A DNA stretch of 64,000 nucleotides from the NCBI GenBank assembly GCA_013373445.1, contig JABXHV010000020.1, positions 1 to 64,000 on the forward strand, given 5' to 3'. This DNA is from Paracoccaceae bacterium. GTDB taxonomy: Bacteria > Pseudomonadota > Alphaproteobacteria > Rhizobiales > Stappiaceae. A program made the position numbers and the translations under genes. Of the stretch, positions 40,525 through 51,000 are shown piece by piece. Positions within the stretch are counted from its first letter, which is position 1. Every line of letters begins with the position of its first letter. The notes beneath the pieces are model-generated. The model was not told the DNA's origin and did not search any database. It saw only the letters and a program-made list of their open reading frames with translations.

Positions 40525-41537
40525 GGCGCACCGAATTCAGTTGCGACCTGGTCAACGATGTTTTCCATACCGAAGCGGACTGGGTCGGTAGCTGGCAAAC
40601 CGCCATGCTCTTCAGAAAGCTTTGCGAGGTAAGCCTTGGCTTCGCCTTCTTCCAGCGCAGAAGTGTTGACCGCGATGCCAACGCAGCGGATGTCCGGGTT
40701 GGTCAGCGAACCGCATTGGACTGTGAGATCAATAACCTGCTGGATCGTTGGCAATTTTGCTGGAACGCCGCGCATGGTTTTGCGGGTTGGCTCATGGCAA
40801 ACAATGAAGCCATCTGGCTGAGAACCGTGCAGGAGACCAAGTGTCACGCCCGCAAAAGATGGGTGGAACAGTGATCCCTGACCTTCGATGATCTGCCACT
40901 GATCATCGTCGACTGCAGGAGAAATCCATTCAGCAGCGCCAGATATGAAGTCAGCGATGACAGCATCAAGTGCAACTCCACGACCGGAAATGAAAACGCC
41001 GGTCTGGCCAGTCGCGCAGAAAGAGCTCTTGTAGCCACGGTCATTCATGGCCTTGTCCATTGCAAGGGCGGTGTACTTCTTGCCAACGGAACAGTCGGTG
41101 CCGACTGCCAGGATACGCTTTCCGGAACGCTTTGTGCCTTTTCCTGTTTCAAACGAGATATCGTTGAAACGCACGTCGAACAGCTTGCAGCCGTTCTTTT
41201 CGGCAGCTTCCTTGATTGCAGGAATGCTGGAGAGACGGACATGAAGGCCTGTTGCGACGTCAAAACCGGCTTCGAGCGCTTCGATAACGGAGGTGATCCA
41301 ATGCTCTGGCAGCTTGCCGCCCGCATTCACGGCGCCGACGATCATCGTCTTGACACCTTGTTTTTTTGCTTCGTCAATGCTCAGGTCCGGCAGGCCAGTG
41401 TCGGCAGCGCAGCCAGGCAGACGAAGTTGGCCTGCACACCAGTCCTTGCGCCAGTCTACAATACCGGTCGCAGTCTTGGCTGCCAAAGCGTCAGGAACGT
41501 CTCCAAGGAACAGGAGATATGGTTGTTTGATTTCCAT
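40521..41537 (-). CDS. dgcN: DUF1611 family protein; DgcN-type D-glutamate N-acetyltransferase by context
   Basis: PYLLFLGDVPDALAAKTATGIVDWRKDWCAGQLRLPGC; ILAVGTDCSVGKKYTALAMDKAM; overlaps dgcA by 4 nt. Confidence 0.82.
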   Translation of the reverse strand: MEIKQPYLLFLGDVPDALAAKTATGIVDWRKDWCAGQLRLPGCAADTGLPDLSIDEAKKQGVKTMIVGAVNAGGKLPEHWITSVIEALEAGFDVATGLHVRLSSIPAIKEAAEKNGCKLFDVRFNDISFETGKGTKRSGKRILAVGTDCSVGKKYTALAMDKAMNDRGYKSSFCATGQTGVFISGRGVALDAVIADFISGAAEWISPAVDDDQWQIIEGQGSLFHPSFAGVTLGLLHGSQPDGFIVCHEPTRKTMRGVPAKLPTIQQVIDLTVQCGSLTNPDIRCVGIAVNTSALEEGEAKAYLAKLSEEHGGLPATDPVRFGMENIVDQVATEFGAP

Positions 41538-41643
41538 TTGTTTTGTCTCCGTAGGGCCAGACTGGAAGGATGTCTGGACGAAAAACTGATAGGCAAGGTA
41601 TACGAGGGACTCTCATCAACCGGCAAGGGGGGGAATCGACCGA

Positions 41644-42789
41644 ATGGCGTTTCTGGAAAAAGTGACAGAACCAACTTGCCGACTTCTCCAGGTCGGGGAT
41701 CTCGTCACGCTTGTACTTTCCGGCGATTGGGTGGTCAATACTCTAGAAGCGGCACAGATTGCTCTTTCCGATCTGGACCTGAATGACGATCGATATAGTC
41801 TGATCGATTTGTCGGAAGCTGGCACGATTGATACTTCTGGCGCATGGATTATTCATCGTTTGCACGCACAACTGGAGTTCCAAGGGCGACGGATCAAGCT
41901 GTCCGGTTTGGACCAAAAACGTCAAGCTTTGTTCTCTGAGATTGAAGAACACCATCCTTCGCAGCGCAAGAAGAAAAAACGTCGATATTCGGTTGTCGAC
42001 TATCTGGAAAACGTCGGCCGGGAGGCGGAAGTTATATGGACGGATATGCTGGCGATGCTGCATATCCTTGGATCGCTGGGTGCAGTGCTGACAACAGTAT
42101 TGCTGCAGCCAAAGCGCCTGCGGAGCATTTCCATTGCGGTTCAGTTTGATCGAACCTGTATTGGAGCAGTTCCGATTGTTGCCTTGATGAGCTTTTTGAT
42201 CGGGGCGATCATTTCGCAGCAAGGCGGGTTTTACCTCAGGCAGTTTGGTGTCGAGATATATGTCGTCGATTTGGCCGGGGTGCTGGTTCTGCGTGAAATT
42301 GGTGTGATTCTGACGGCGATCATGGTTGCCGGCCGGTCCGGGTCAGCATTCACGGCTGAAATTGGCGCAATGCGTATGCGCGAAGAAGTGGACGCTCTGC
42401 ACGTTATTGGCATGAGTGTGACGGAAGTCCTTATCCTGCCGCGCATTTTGGCCTTGATGCTCTCCATACCGGTGCTGACCTTCGTAGCAGATCTAGCGTC
42501 CTTGCTCGGCTCCGGTTTGGTGGCGTGGGCTTACCTGGATATTTCTCCCCAGGCATTTTTGACTTTGCTACCAGAGGCCATTTCTCAAACGACACTGATC
42601 GTTGGATTGGTGAAAGCGCCGTTCATGGCGTTGATCATCGGTCTGATTGCCTGTGTTGAGGGGATGAAAGTGGGTGGTTCGACGGAATCCTTGGGACGGC
42701 ACACGACAATGTCTGTCGTAAAGGCTATCTTTCTGGTTATCGTGGTCGATGGAGTTTTTGCAATTTTCTTTGCGGCAATCGGAATTTGA
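41644..42789 (+). CDS. MlaE-family ABC transporter permease with N-terminal STAS-like region
   Basis: STAS-like start; GAVPIVALMSFLIGAIISQQGGFYLRQFGVEIYVVDLAGVLVLREIGVILTAIMVAGRSGSAFTAEIGAMRMREEVDALHVIG. Confidence 0.95.
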   Translation: MAFLEKVTEPTCRLLQVGDLVTLVLSGDWVVNTLEAAQIALSDLDLNDDRYSLIDLSEAGTIDTSGAWIIHRLHAQLEFQGRRIKLSGLDQKRQALFSEIEEHHPSQRKKKKRRYSVVDYLENVGREAEVIWTDMLAMLHILGSLGAVLTTVLLQPKRLRSISIAVQFDRTCIGAVPIVALMSFLIGAIISQQGGFYLRQFGVEIYVVDLAGVLVLREIGVILTAIMVAGRSGSAFTAEIGAMRMREEVDALHVIGMSVTEVLILPRILALMLSIPVLTFVADLASLLGSGLVAWAYLDISPQAFLTLLPEAISQTTLIVGLVKAPFMALIIGLIACVEGMKVGGSTESLGRHTTMSVVKAIFLVIVVDGVFAIFFAAIGI

Positions 42790-42797
42790 GCCCGGTG

Positions 42798-43607
42798 ATG
42801 ATGGCACAGTCAAATCCAGACGATGATCAGGACACGTCACCAACGCAAAGCGATCCTGAACTTGCCTTGAAAGCACGCGGGATTACCGTTGGCTTCGGCA
42901 GCAAAATCATCTTGGAAAATGTTGATCTAGACGTTCGCAAGGGGGAAATCCTCGGCTTTGTCGGCGGATCTGGAACAGGCAAGTCAGTTCTCATGCGCGC
43001 GGTCCTGGGACTTGTTCGCAAGCGTTCTGGAACGATTGAAGTTCTGGGTCAAAAGCTCGACAAAAAGAACGCGGATCAGCGGCTTTCCATTGAAAGACGC
43101 TGGGGTGTTTTGTTTCAGCAAGGAGCGCTTTTCTCATCGCTCACGGTGAAGCAGAATGTTCAATTGCCAATGCGAGAGCATCTGGATATCGATCAACAGT
43201 TAATGGATGAGCTTGCGAGGCTGAAGCTGTCGTTCGTTGGCCTGCCTCCAGATGCCGCTGACAAGTATCCATCTGAGTTATCGGGCGGGATGATCAAACG
43301 CGCTGCCTTGGCCCGGGCCTTGGCGCTTGATCCGGACTTGGTTTTCTTGGATGAACCGACGTCGGGGCTAGATCCGATTGGCGCGGCTGAGTTTGACCGT
43401 CTGATCCGCAATTTGAGCGAGACGCTTGGGCTCACCGTCTATATGGTGACACATGATCTGGATAGTTTGCATTCCATTTGCGACCGTGTCGCTGTGTTGG
43501 CGGACAAGAAGGTATTGGTTGTGGGGACCATGGACGAAATGATGACCTTTGATCACCCATGGGTCATCGAGTATTTCCGGGGTGAGCGCGCCCTGCGGCG
43601 TAAATAG
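42798..43607 (+). CDS. MlaF-family ABC transporter ATP-binding protein
   Basis: GFVGGSGTGKSVLMRAVLGLV; YPSELSGGMIKRAALARALALDPDLVFLDEPTSGLDP. Confidence 0.95.
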   Translation: MMAQSNPDDDQDTSPTQSDPELALKARGITVGFGSKIILENVDLDVRKGEILGFVGGSGTGKSVLMRAVLGLVRKRSGTIEVLGQKLDKKNADQRLSIERRWGVLFQQGALFSSLTVKQNVQLPMREHLDIDQQLMDELARLKLSFVGLPPDAADKYPSELSGGMIKRAALARALALDPDLVFLDEPTSGLDPIGAAEFDRLIRNLSETLGLTVYMVTHDLDSLHSICDRVAVLADKKVLVVGTMDEMMTFDHPWVIEYFRGERALRRK

Positions 43608-43618
43608 GAAAGGGGCTT

Positions 43619-45268
43619 ATGGAAACCCGTGCCAACTACGTAATTATTGGTGCCTTCATCACGGCAGTTCTTATTGGCGCTTTCAGCTTTGTGTATTGGC
43701 TGGCAGCGACAGCTGAATCACGCGAGAATGTTTTCCTGAAAATCATCTTCCCTGCGCCCGTAACCGGCCTGACCATCGGCGGTCAGGTGCTTTTCAACGG
43801 AATCAAGGTCGGTGATGTGAGTGCCCTTGATTTTGATCGCAACAATCCGGAAGTGGTGGTTGCGACCGTGCGGGTGAAACCTGATACGCCGCTTCGCAAG
43901 GACACCACCGCCGCGCTGAATTTTACCGGACTGACTGGTGTTGCCTATGTGGATCTCAACGGAGGTACCGTTACCGCAGATCCATTGCTGAATCCGCAGA
44001 GTGATCAGACGCCGGTGATCTACGCGGCTCGGTCGATGTTTGATGACATTGTTGGTGGGGCCAGTGAAGTTCTCGGATCTGCCGGCACCACGATGGAATC
44101 CATTGATAATTTCTTGAAGAAAAACGGTCCCGCGCTCTCTCGAACGGTTGAAAACGTTGAGACTTTTACCGGGGCATTGGCGTCCAATTCGGAGGGCGTC
44201 GAGACATTCATGGCCAGTGTGGCAAGTGTCAGTACTTCGATCGGAAAGCTTTCTGAAAGAATGGAAGGGCTGGTGGTTGAGGGCGAGCGCATTCTCGCAG
44301 CTGTTCCTTCCGACAAGGTCGAGAGCATTGTCGGTGACATTTCCAAGTTCAGCACCAGTTTGGGCGATGCCTCGAAGGGCATCAACAAGGTTGTTTTGGA
44401 TATCGAGGGTGCCGCCGCGGACATTCAGCTCTTTACACAGAAGCTCAACGGCGGCCTCGATGATATTGAGAAAATTGTTCAGGCCATCGATCCTGAACAA
44501 GTGGCGCGCGTGGTCAAAGGTGCTGCCTCTGTGGGCGATGTGCTTGACAAGAGAAGCGCAGATCTCGATCAGGCAATTGGTGCCTCCAACAAGGCATTGC
44601 AGAATATCGCCGAGGTCTCTGACACGATACGTGCCCATAGTGATGACATCGATATAGTCTTGACTGAGAGCAAGGCGATGATCGGCAATGTTGGTCAGAT
44701 GGTGGCACGTAGCACCGAGGTTGTGTCCGCGATTGAGCCTGCGAAAGTGGCGAATATCGTTACGTCCGTAGAAACGGTCACCGCGGGCCTTGCCAACCAG
44801 AAAGACAGCATCGATGCGACTTTGTCGTCTGCAAGGCAGGCCGCAGAAGGATTTGCCTCCATGACAGCTGAGCTTCAGAAGTCGACGCCGGATGTCAAAC
44901 AGGTGATTGCAGATGCCCGTGAAATGTCTGCTACGCTGAATGCGACGGCTGTGCGGGTTCAAGCCATTGTCGAAAAGGTTGATACAATGGTCGAAGGCGA
45001 CAGCGAGGGTTTCTTCACCGAAGCGACAAAGGCTGCAAGCTCCATCCGCAAGATCGCTGATACTTTCGAAAAACAGGCTGATTCGATTGCTGGTGGCTTG
45101 TCGCGTTTTGCCAACAAGGGATCCAGCGATTTTTCTGCTGCCATGGCTGAACTCAATCGTACCCTCGTCAAGTTGCAACGTGCCGTTGACAGTTTTGACA
45201 GAAATCCCAGCCGCGTGATTTTTGGCGGGGAAGAAGTGCCGACTTATACTGGCGGGAAACGCCGTTAA
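43619..45268 (+). CDS. MlaD/MCE-family protein
   Basis: METRANYVIIGAFITAVLIGAFSFVYWL; FPAPVTGLTIGGQVLFNGIKVGDVSALDFDRNNPEVVVATVRVKPDTPLRKDTTAALNFTGLTGVAYVDLNGG. Confidence 0.95.
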   Translation: METRANYVIIGAFITAVLIGAFSFVYWLAATAESRENVFLKIIFPAPVTGLTIGGQVLFNGIKVGDVSALDFDRNNPEVVVATVRVKPDTPLRKDTTAALNFTGLTGVAYVDLNGGTVTADPLLNPQSDQTPVIYAARSMFDDIVGGASEVLGSAGTTMESIDNFLKKNGPALSRTVENVETFTGALASNSEGVETFMASVASVSTSIGKLSERMEGLVVEGERILAAVPSDKVESIVGDISKFSTSLGDASKGINKVVLDIEGAAADIQLFTQKLNGGLDDIEKIVQAIDPEQVARVVKGAASVGDVLDKRSADLDQAIGASNKALQNIAEVSDTIRAHSDDIDIVLTESKAMIGNVGQMVARSTEVVSAIEPAKVANIVTSVETVTAGLANQKDSIDATLSSARQAAEGFASMTAELQKSTPDVKQVIADAREMSATLNATAVRVQAIVEKVDTMVEGDSEGFFTEATKAASSIRKIADTFEKQADSIAGGLSRFANKGSSDFSAAMAELNRTLVKLQRAVDSFDRNPSRVIFGGEEVPTYTGGKRR

Positions 45269-45349
45269 CGTTTAAGTAAGATAAGGGTACATCGAAGACG
45301 GCGTAATGAAAGATCATGTTGCCGAATTAGTATCGAGTGGGGCGCGGAT

Positions 45350-45940
45350 ATGATTGCCAACAGACGTCACGTCTTGGCATTGTTAGGAATTGGACTGGGT
45401 TTGGCCGGCTGCGCCAACAACACTCCATCTGCGCTTTATGGTCTGACGGCTGCCGATTTTGAGATGGCGGCGCCTGCGCGTAAAAGTCGACAGGTCCTTG
45501 TCCCTCGGCCGCGAGCTTTAAAGGCACTCGATAGCGATCACATTGCGGTTGTCGACAGTGGTCCGATTTACAGCTATTTCCCAAAGGCCGCCTGGGCCGA
45601 TACGTTGCCAAGCGTTGTACAGTCCAAGATTGTCGAGACCCTTGAAGGGACGCAACGTCTCAGGGGCGTCGGTTTTCCTGGCGATGGCCTCTTGATCGAT
45701 TATCAGCTTCAAACGGAACTGCGTGCATTTGCGCTCCATATTGATGGGCGTCCGCGAGCCGTTGTCGAGATATCTGCCCGCCTGCTGAACGACCGCAATG
45801 GTCGTACTGTTGCCACCAAGGTGTTCAGGACAGAGGTTCCTTCCGGCGGGAGCACGGTTGATCAGGCTGTTGCTGCGTTGAACAGGGCAGGGGAAGCCGT
45901 TTTCCGCGATATCGCGTCATGGGCCCTTCAGAAAATCTAG
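45350..45940 (+). CDS. ABC-type transport auxiliary lipoprotein
   Basis: Lipobox LGLAGC; LVPRPRALKALDSDHIAVVDSGPIYSYFPKAAWADTLPSVVQSKIVETLEGTQRLRGVG; last gene of the Mla-type operon. Confidence 0.88.
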   Translation: MIANRRHVLALLGIGLGLAGCANNTPSALYGLTAADFEMAAPARKSRQVLVPRPRALKALDSDHIAVVDSGPIYSYFPKAAWADTLPSVVQSKIVETLEGTQRLRGVGFPGDGLLIDYQLQTELRAFALHIDGRPRAVVEISARLLNDRNGRTVATKVFRTEVPSGGSTVDQAVAALNRAGEAVFRDIASWALQKI

Positions 45941-46024
45941 GGACCCTTCTGCTCCGGACCATCAGATTAAACTTACCCCGATGGTGTCTGCTGAGTTGTG
46001 CAGAGGGCTGACCCTCAACACATT

Positions 46025-47017
46025 TTAGGAAAGCGGTGGGCTCGTAGGCTCTTCACCTGGGTTCAGGGGGCGCCGTATGGTTGGAGCGATTGCCAAACGT
46101 GTGGTCAATGTGCGCAGAACCGGGTAGCGCGCAGAAACGTTTGCCCTGCTTTCACGCCAAACGACAAAGATGCCGGATCCAATGATGATCGTCGATCCGA
46201 TCCCGACATAGATGTCTGGCTGCTCACCAAAGAACAGCATTCCGAAAACTGTAGCCCAGATGATCTGACTGTATTGTCCCGGGGCAACTACGGCAGCTGG
46301 AGCTCTTCTGTAGCCTGCAATGACAGCGAATTGTGCGAAGACTGAAAACAGCCCGATGCAAGCAACCAGCGCCAGTTGGGACAACGTCATTGGTGTGTAG
46401 ACTTGTGGCAGCAGCATACCCATGACCACCATCGCCAAAATCATTGGGAAGAGGATCATGACAACCGTACGTTCCTGACGGCCGATCTTGCGCACCAAAA
46501 CGGATGAAAGCGCACTACAACACGCAGAAATCAGACCTGCTGCATGTCCTAGCGTGAATTCGCTCGCACCGGGACGCAGAACAATCATGACGCCGATGAG
46601 GCCGACAATCACCGCCGCCCAACGTTGAGCGCGAACCACTTCGCCGAGTATGGGAATGGAAAAGACAGTGATCAAAAGCGGTGCAGCAAACAAAAGCGAA
46701 TAGACTTCGGCGAGCGGCAATACTGTGAACGCATAGAAAGCGCACGACAGGCCGATTATCATCGTTGTCGACCGCAGCAGAACCAGCCATGGCTTTTTGG
46801 GGCGGAAGTTTCCAACCGACTTGTCTGCGAGCATCATGATCGACATGGGCACGAAGGCGAACAACATGGCGAAAAAGATGATCTGAAACACGGAGAGGCT
46901 CGCGCCAACGTATTTAGTGATCGCATCATGGGTTGAGTAAAGTGCAAAGCCCAAGAGCGCGATGCCCATGCCAAGAACCGGTGATTGCGTTGTTTCGTCT
47001 ACTTTTGGATTGCTCAT
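46025..47017 (-). CDS. EamA/DMT family transporter
   Basis: Multi-TM; FTVLPLAEVYSLLFAAPLLITVFSIPILGEVVRAQRWAAVIVGLIGVMIVLRPG. Confidence 0.88.
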   Translation of the reverse strand: MSNPKVDETTQSPVLGMGIALLGFALYSTHDAITKYVGASLSVFQIIFFAMLFAFVPMSIMMLADKSVGNFRPKKPWLVLLRSTTMIIGLSCAFYAFTVLPLAEVYSLLFAAPLLITVFSIPILGEVVRAQRWAAVIVGLIGVMIVLRPGASEFTLGHAAGLISACCSALSSVLVRKIGRQERTVVMILFPMILAMVVMGMLLPQVYTPMTLSQLALVACIGLFSVFAQFAVIAGYRRAPAAVVAPGQYSQIIWATVFGMLFFGEQPDIYVGIGSTIIIGSGIFVVWRESRANVSARYPVLRTLTTRLAIAPTIRRPLNPGEEPTSPPLS

Positions 47018-47138
47018 CCATTGAATATAGGCAGGAAAATTTCACAACGATAGCGTTTGCCTGAAAGAGTAAGGAGTTTTCCGCAGTGCATTCAACTTGT
47101 ACAAATGACTTGTTGTACTGAATGTGTTTGGGATCCAG

Positions 47139-47897
47139 TTAGTGCACGAGAATATCTGACAATGAAAACCATTCGACTTCGTCCTGTGTGAGTTTGTTGC
47201 CAAGACGAAAGGAGAAGCTGCTGATTTCCTTCAGATCCTCTGTGACCGTGCAGTTGTACCAGATACGAAACCAGCCCGGCGCCCCATGCAACACGCCGCC
47301 GCGGACTTCTAGTTTTCTGCCGCTCCATTTTATGGCTTTTCGCGCATAGGGCATTAGAAGAGATGGTTTGATCTCGTTCTTCCAGTTAGCCACCTGCTCC
47401 ATTGCCTCTGCATTGCAAAGCTGGACTACGCGTTCCTGGTTCTGGGTGTTTTCAAATTGTTCGCGCGTTTCCGCATCATCTTGGGTGCGAATGGCAGATG
47501 CTGCAAAGAAGCTCTTGGCATGTTGGAAGCCATCTTTTTCAACCCAGCCTCTACCATCCGTCTCATCACTATTGTTCGGTGAAGGGGAAAGTGTTTCGTA
47601 GGTCGGTTCTGCTTCTGGAGACGCCGTTGTTGAAGGGGTTGATCCGCCGCTGTTGTTCTCTTCCTGTCTCTTGATGACAAAAAACTCAACGACGAGCTCT
47701 GTTGGTTTCGAGGTCGTCCCAATGCTGATTGTGTGGAACGCCACCCACAGAAGTATGGCATGGATGAGAAGCGATGTTCCATAGGCGAGGGTTTTGTCGG
47801 CCCTGGCACGCTCAGCACCGTTGCGAATTTCTCCCTGAGAGACTGCTTGAGCGCCAGACGGGCTGTGTATCAAGTCAGGAGGGTCCAATCGCCGCAA
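47139..47897 (-). CDS. DUF930-like protein with one TM helix
   Basis: LLIHAILLWVAFHTISIG TM; NQERVVQLCNAEAMEQVANWKNEIKPSLLMPYARK...VRGGVLHGAPGWFRIWYNCTVTEDLKEISSFSFRLG. Confidence 0.65.
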   Translation of the reverse strand: MRRLDPPDLIHSPSGAQAVSQGEIRNGAERARADKTLAYGTSLLIHAILLWVAFHTISIGTTSKPTELVVEFFVIKRQEENNSGGSTPSTTASPEAEPTYETLSPSPNNSDETDGRGWVEKDGFQHAKSFFAASAIRTQDDAETREQFENTQNQERVVQLCNAEAMEQVANWKNEIKPSLLMPYARKAIKWSGRKLEVRGGVLHGAPGWFRIWYNCTVTEDLKEISSFSFRLGNKLTQDEVEWFSLSDILVH

Positions 47898-47949
47898 CTT
47901 TCAAAAGAACAAATAGACACCGTTGAGGCTAGGGCGACGTATGGGCAAA

Positions 47950-47978
47950 AAAATGGCGGGCCTTTTGGGCCCGCCATT
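47950..47978 (-). terminator. Terminator of the 1681-aa protein gene
   Basis: Minus strand reads AATGGCGGGCCC-AAAA-GGCCCGCCATTTTTTT. Confidence 0.85.
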
Positions 47979-48019
47979 CTTGTTTGATGATTTTGTGTTG
48001 TCGACTGATCTATTCGGGA

Positions 48020-51000
48020 TCAATCAAAGCGGCCACTGGCGTGGGCCAGCATCGTGTAGACCTTGCCCGTATCCGAGCTGAGGTACGTTTGGCTCAGCAT
48101 GTTGTCCCGGTCGTTGCGGGAAACCTGTGACAGCAAACGCTCAAAGTCTTCGACGTAACGCTCAACCGCAGTACGGAATTCAGGATCGCGTGCATACTTT
48201 TGACGAATTTCGTCAAAAGTCTTTTGGCCCTGGAGCGTATAAAGGCGGCGGGTGAAGACGTGACGCTCACCGTTCTTGTAGCGCTCCCAGAGATCCACGA
48301 ATGTTTCGTGGTCTATGGCTCGGGCAATGTCTACCGATAGAGAATTCAGGCTTTCGACTGAATGCAGGGCTGACTTGGAGCCTTCAGGCGCCTCATCTTC
48401 CGAAGCCCGACGAAGCAGATCAGAAACCCATCCCTTTGGCGCATCCGCAGGACGTTCGGCTTGAGCGGAACGACGAGACTGCTTTTCAGCCTTCTGCTGC
48501 TGTTGGCGCGGGGCAGGGCGCTCGGCCTGTGCTTGCTGAGGCGCTGGAGCGCGGGCTGCCGACGCATAGGCCGGAGCCTGTGATGCTCCTGCCGGACGCG
48601 ACATGTCCAATGTGTTGGACTGTCTTGCAACGATATCGGACAATTCAGACAGAGCTGTGATCTGCTCTTTGACGATCTTGCGCAGGGCAGCCGTTGATTC
48701 TTCCGCCTCGGCTGGCAGCTTCATGACGCCTTCCTGCAGCTCATCACGTGTTGCCTGCAGTTCACGATGTACGTCGCGGGCAACATCTCTCATGCGACCT
48801 GCTGCATCGTTGAAGCGATCAGATGCTTCGGCAACGGTGCGAGACATTTCGGACATGATGTCATCTTGCGCTGCCCGAATCGCATCACGGGCTTTTTGCC
48901 CCTCGAGACCGGCGGTCATCCGCATGGATTCAAACTGTTCGGCCACCTGCTTGGTTGCCGCTTCAGCTGCTGCGCTCAGCATATGCGCTGCGCCACGTGC
49001 CTTGTCGTCCGCCGTTTCCAGTGTCTCGGAAAGCGTGTCGGTGAAGGCACGCATCATGACATCGACCGACTCGGTCTTTTGCATCAATGTCTCTGCAACT
49101 TCCTCGATCGCCGTGCGGCGCTGGGAAATGCGATCATCAACAACGCGATTGGTTTTCTCAAGATGCTGGGCTGCAGCCGTCAATTCGCCTGCATTGCTGC
49201 CGACCCGTGCGGTCAGATTCTGAATATCAGCGAGTGTGGTTTCGGTGATAGTACGCAGAATGTCGACCTGGCCGTCAATCGTTGCTGCAGTCGCCTGCGT
49301 ATCGGCAACGGCGCGATCAATCGCAACGCGGAACTCACTTGCCCGGCGCCCAAGGTTGGCTTCAATCTCGCTCAAGTTTGCGCCGGCTTCAGAGGAAATC
49401 TGCTGAAGATCGGTGTTAGAGCGGTTGAGCTTCTCTAGCACCTGCGTGACGTCTTCATCCAGACGTTGCTGTGTCTCGGCCATGATCTGCGCGGCCTGTT
49501 CGGTGCGGCTGGTGAGGTTGACGACGATTTTGTCGCCTGCTTCGACCAGAGACCGTGTGGCTTCCAGACCGTTTTGGGCAAAGGCGTTGGAGACTTCCTT
49601 GCCCTTGACGGTAATGGCTTCGAGAATGGCCTTGTGAACTTCATTCACGCGGCTGGACAAGTCATTTGCGCGATCCTCTATCGCGGAGACAAGTGCATTG
49701 CCATCGGTATCCATGAGTTTGGCGAACTCGTCGGATTTGCCGCCGATGGTGTCGTTGAGCAGTGTTGCCTTTTCAAGCAGGTCAACGGCGACCGAGTTTC
49801 CTCTGGATGCGAGCATGTCTGCTGCTTCAGTGATGGCGGAATGAACACGCTCACGCACATGATCGGCTTCGCCCGAGAGGGTTCCACGGATTTCCTGAAG
49901 TGTGCTGCCGAGGCTCTGACGTGCCTGTTCGCTTTCAGCTGTCAAGCTGCCGGAGATTTCAGCAATCAGCACGTTCATGTTGGTGCGGATCTTCTCGCCT
50001 TCACCGTTCAGTGAATCTGCAAATTCAGCCAATGTGCCTGCGTAAAGCGTGCGTGCCTTTTCGCTCTCCGCAGCCATTGAATGTGCGGCCTGACCGACGG
50101 CTTGCATGACAAGCTGTTCGACTTTGGAGCTTTCGCTGGACATGGAAGATGTGGCTTGTTCCATCGCCGATGTGATAGACGATGCCGCCTTTTCGCTTTC
50201 CTCGGACAAGGCGCCAGAGATGTTGGACAGGCGTTCTGTCAGAATGTTCTCGAGCTGAGCAGCGCGACTGTCGAGTGTCTCGGCAACTTCGAATACCTTG
50301 GCGCCGAGTGAGACGTTGATTTCTGCAATACGCTCTGAGAGGGACTCAGTCAGCTCCTCACTTTGCTTGCTCAAGACAGTTCCTGCCTCTGTCAGGCGGG
50401 TGTCGAGAGCAGACGTCATCTCATCCTGCCCTTCAACGAAGGCTTGGGCGATTTCCTTGGTACGGGAAATTAGGGTCTCGCTGATCTGGCGGGCGCGATT
50501 GTCGAGTGTCTCATCGATCTTGTCCGTGCCAGACGTCAGCGTATTGGCAAGATTTTCGGCTTTTTCCGTCATGTTGCCAGCTGCCAGATCAACGCGCTCG
50601 CCAAGGACCTTGCCGATTTCCTCGGCGCGGTCAGCCAGATTGTTGCCGGCATCTTCGACACGTTGGCCAAGCTGCAATGTGATGGCGTCGGAACGATCTG
50701 CCAGGAGGTCGGAGACAGAACGTGTCTTTTCTTCCAGGGCATCGGTAAAGCCGGCAGTCCGGTTTTCGATTGCGTCTGCAAGGATCGTTGTACGGGTCTC
50801 CAGAGCGGCTTCAAAGGCAGCCGTGCGTTGATCAAGCGTTAGATCGATTGTGTTGATCCGGCTGCCAAGTGTCGCGTCGAGATTGTCGAGACGGATGGAG
50901 AATGTGTTGTCCAGAGTGGAGAGGCGACCGTCCAGTGCCTCTGAAAGCAGAAGTGTTTTTGTATCAAAGGCTTCAACCAGGTTGCTGCCCTTGTCCGAGA

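Noticed and set aside
43718-45178. 486-aa antisense ORF opposite the MlaD gene
   Set aside because: Shadow ORF: the plus-strand MCE protein has clear family motifs; antisense translation is Cys/His/Arg-rich without recognisable domains.
24714-47017. Three EamA transporters (24714, 29086, 46025) as a repeat or mobile signature
   Set aside because: They belong to a large, commonly multi-copy family; sequences differ and no mobile-element features flank them.
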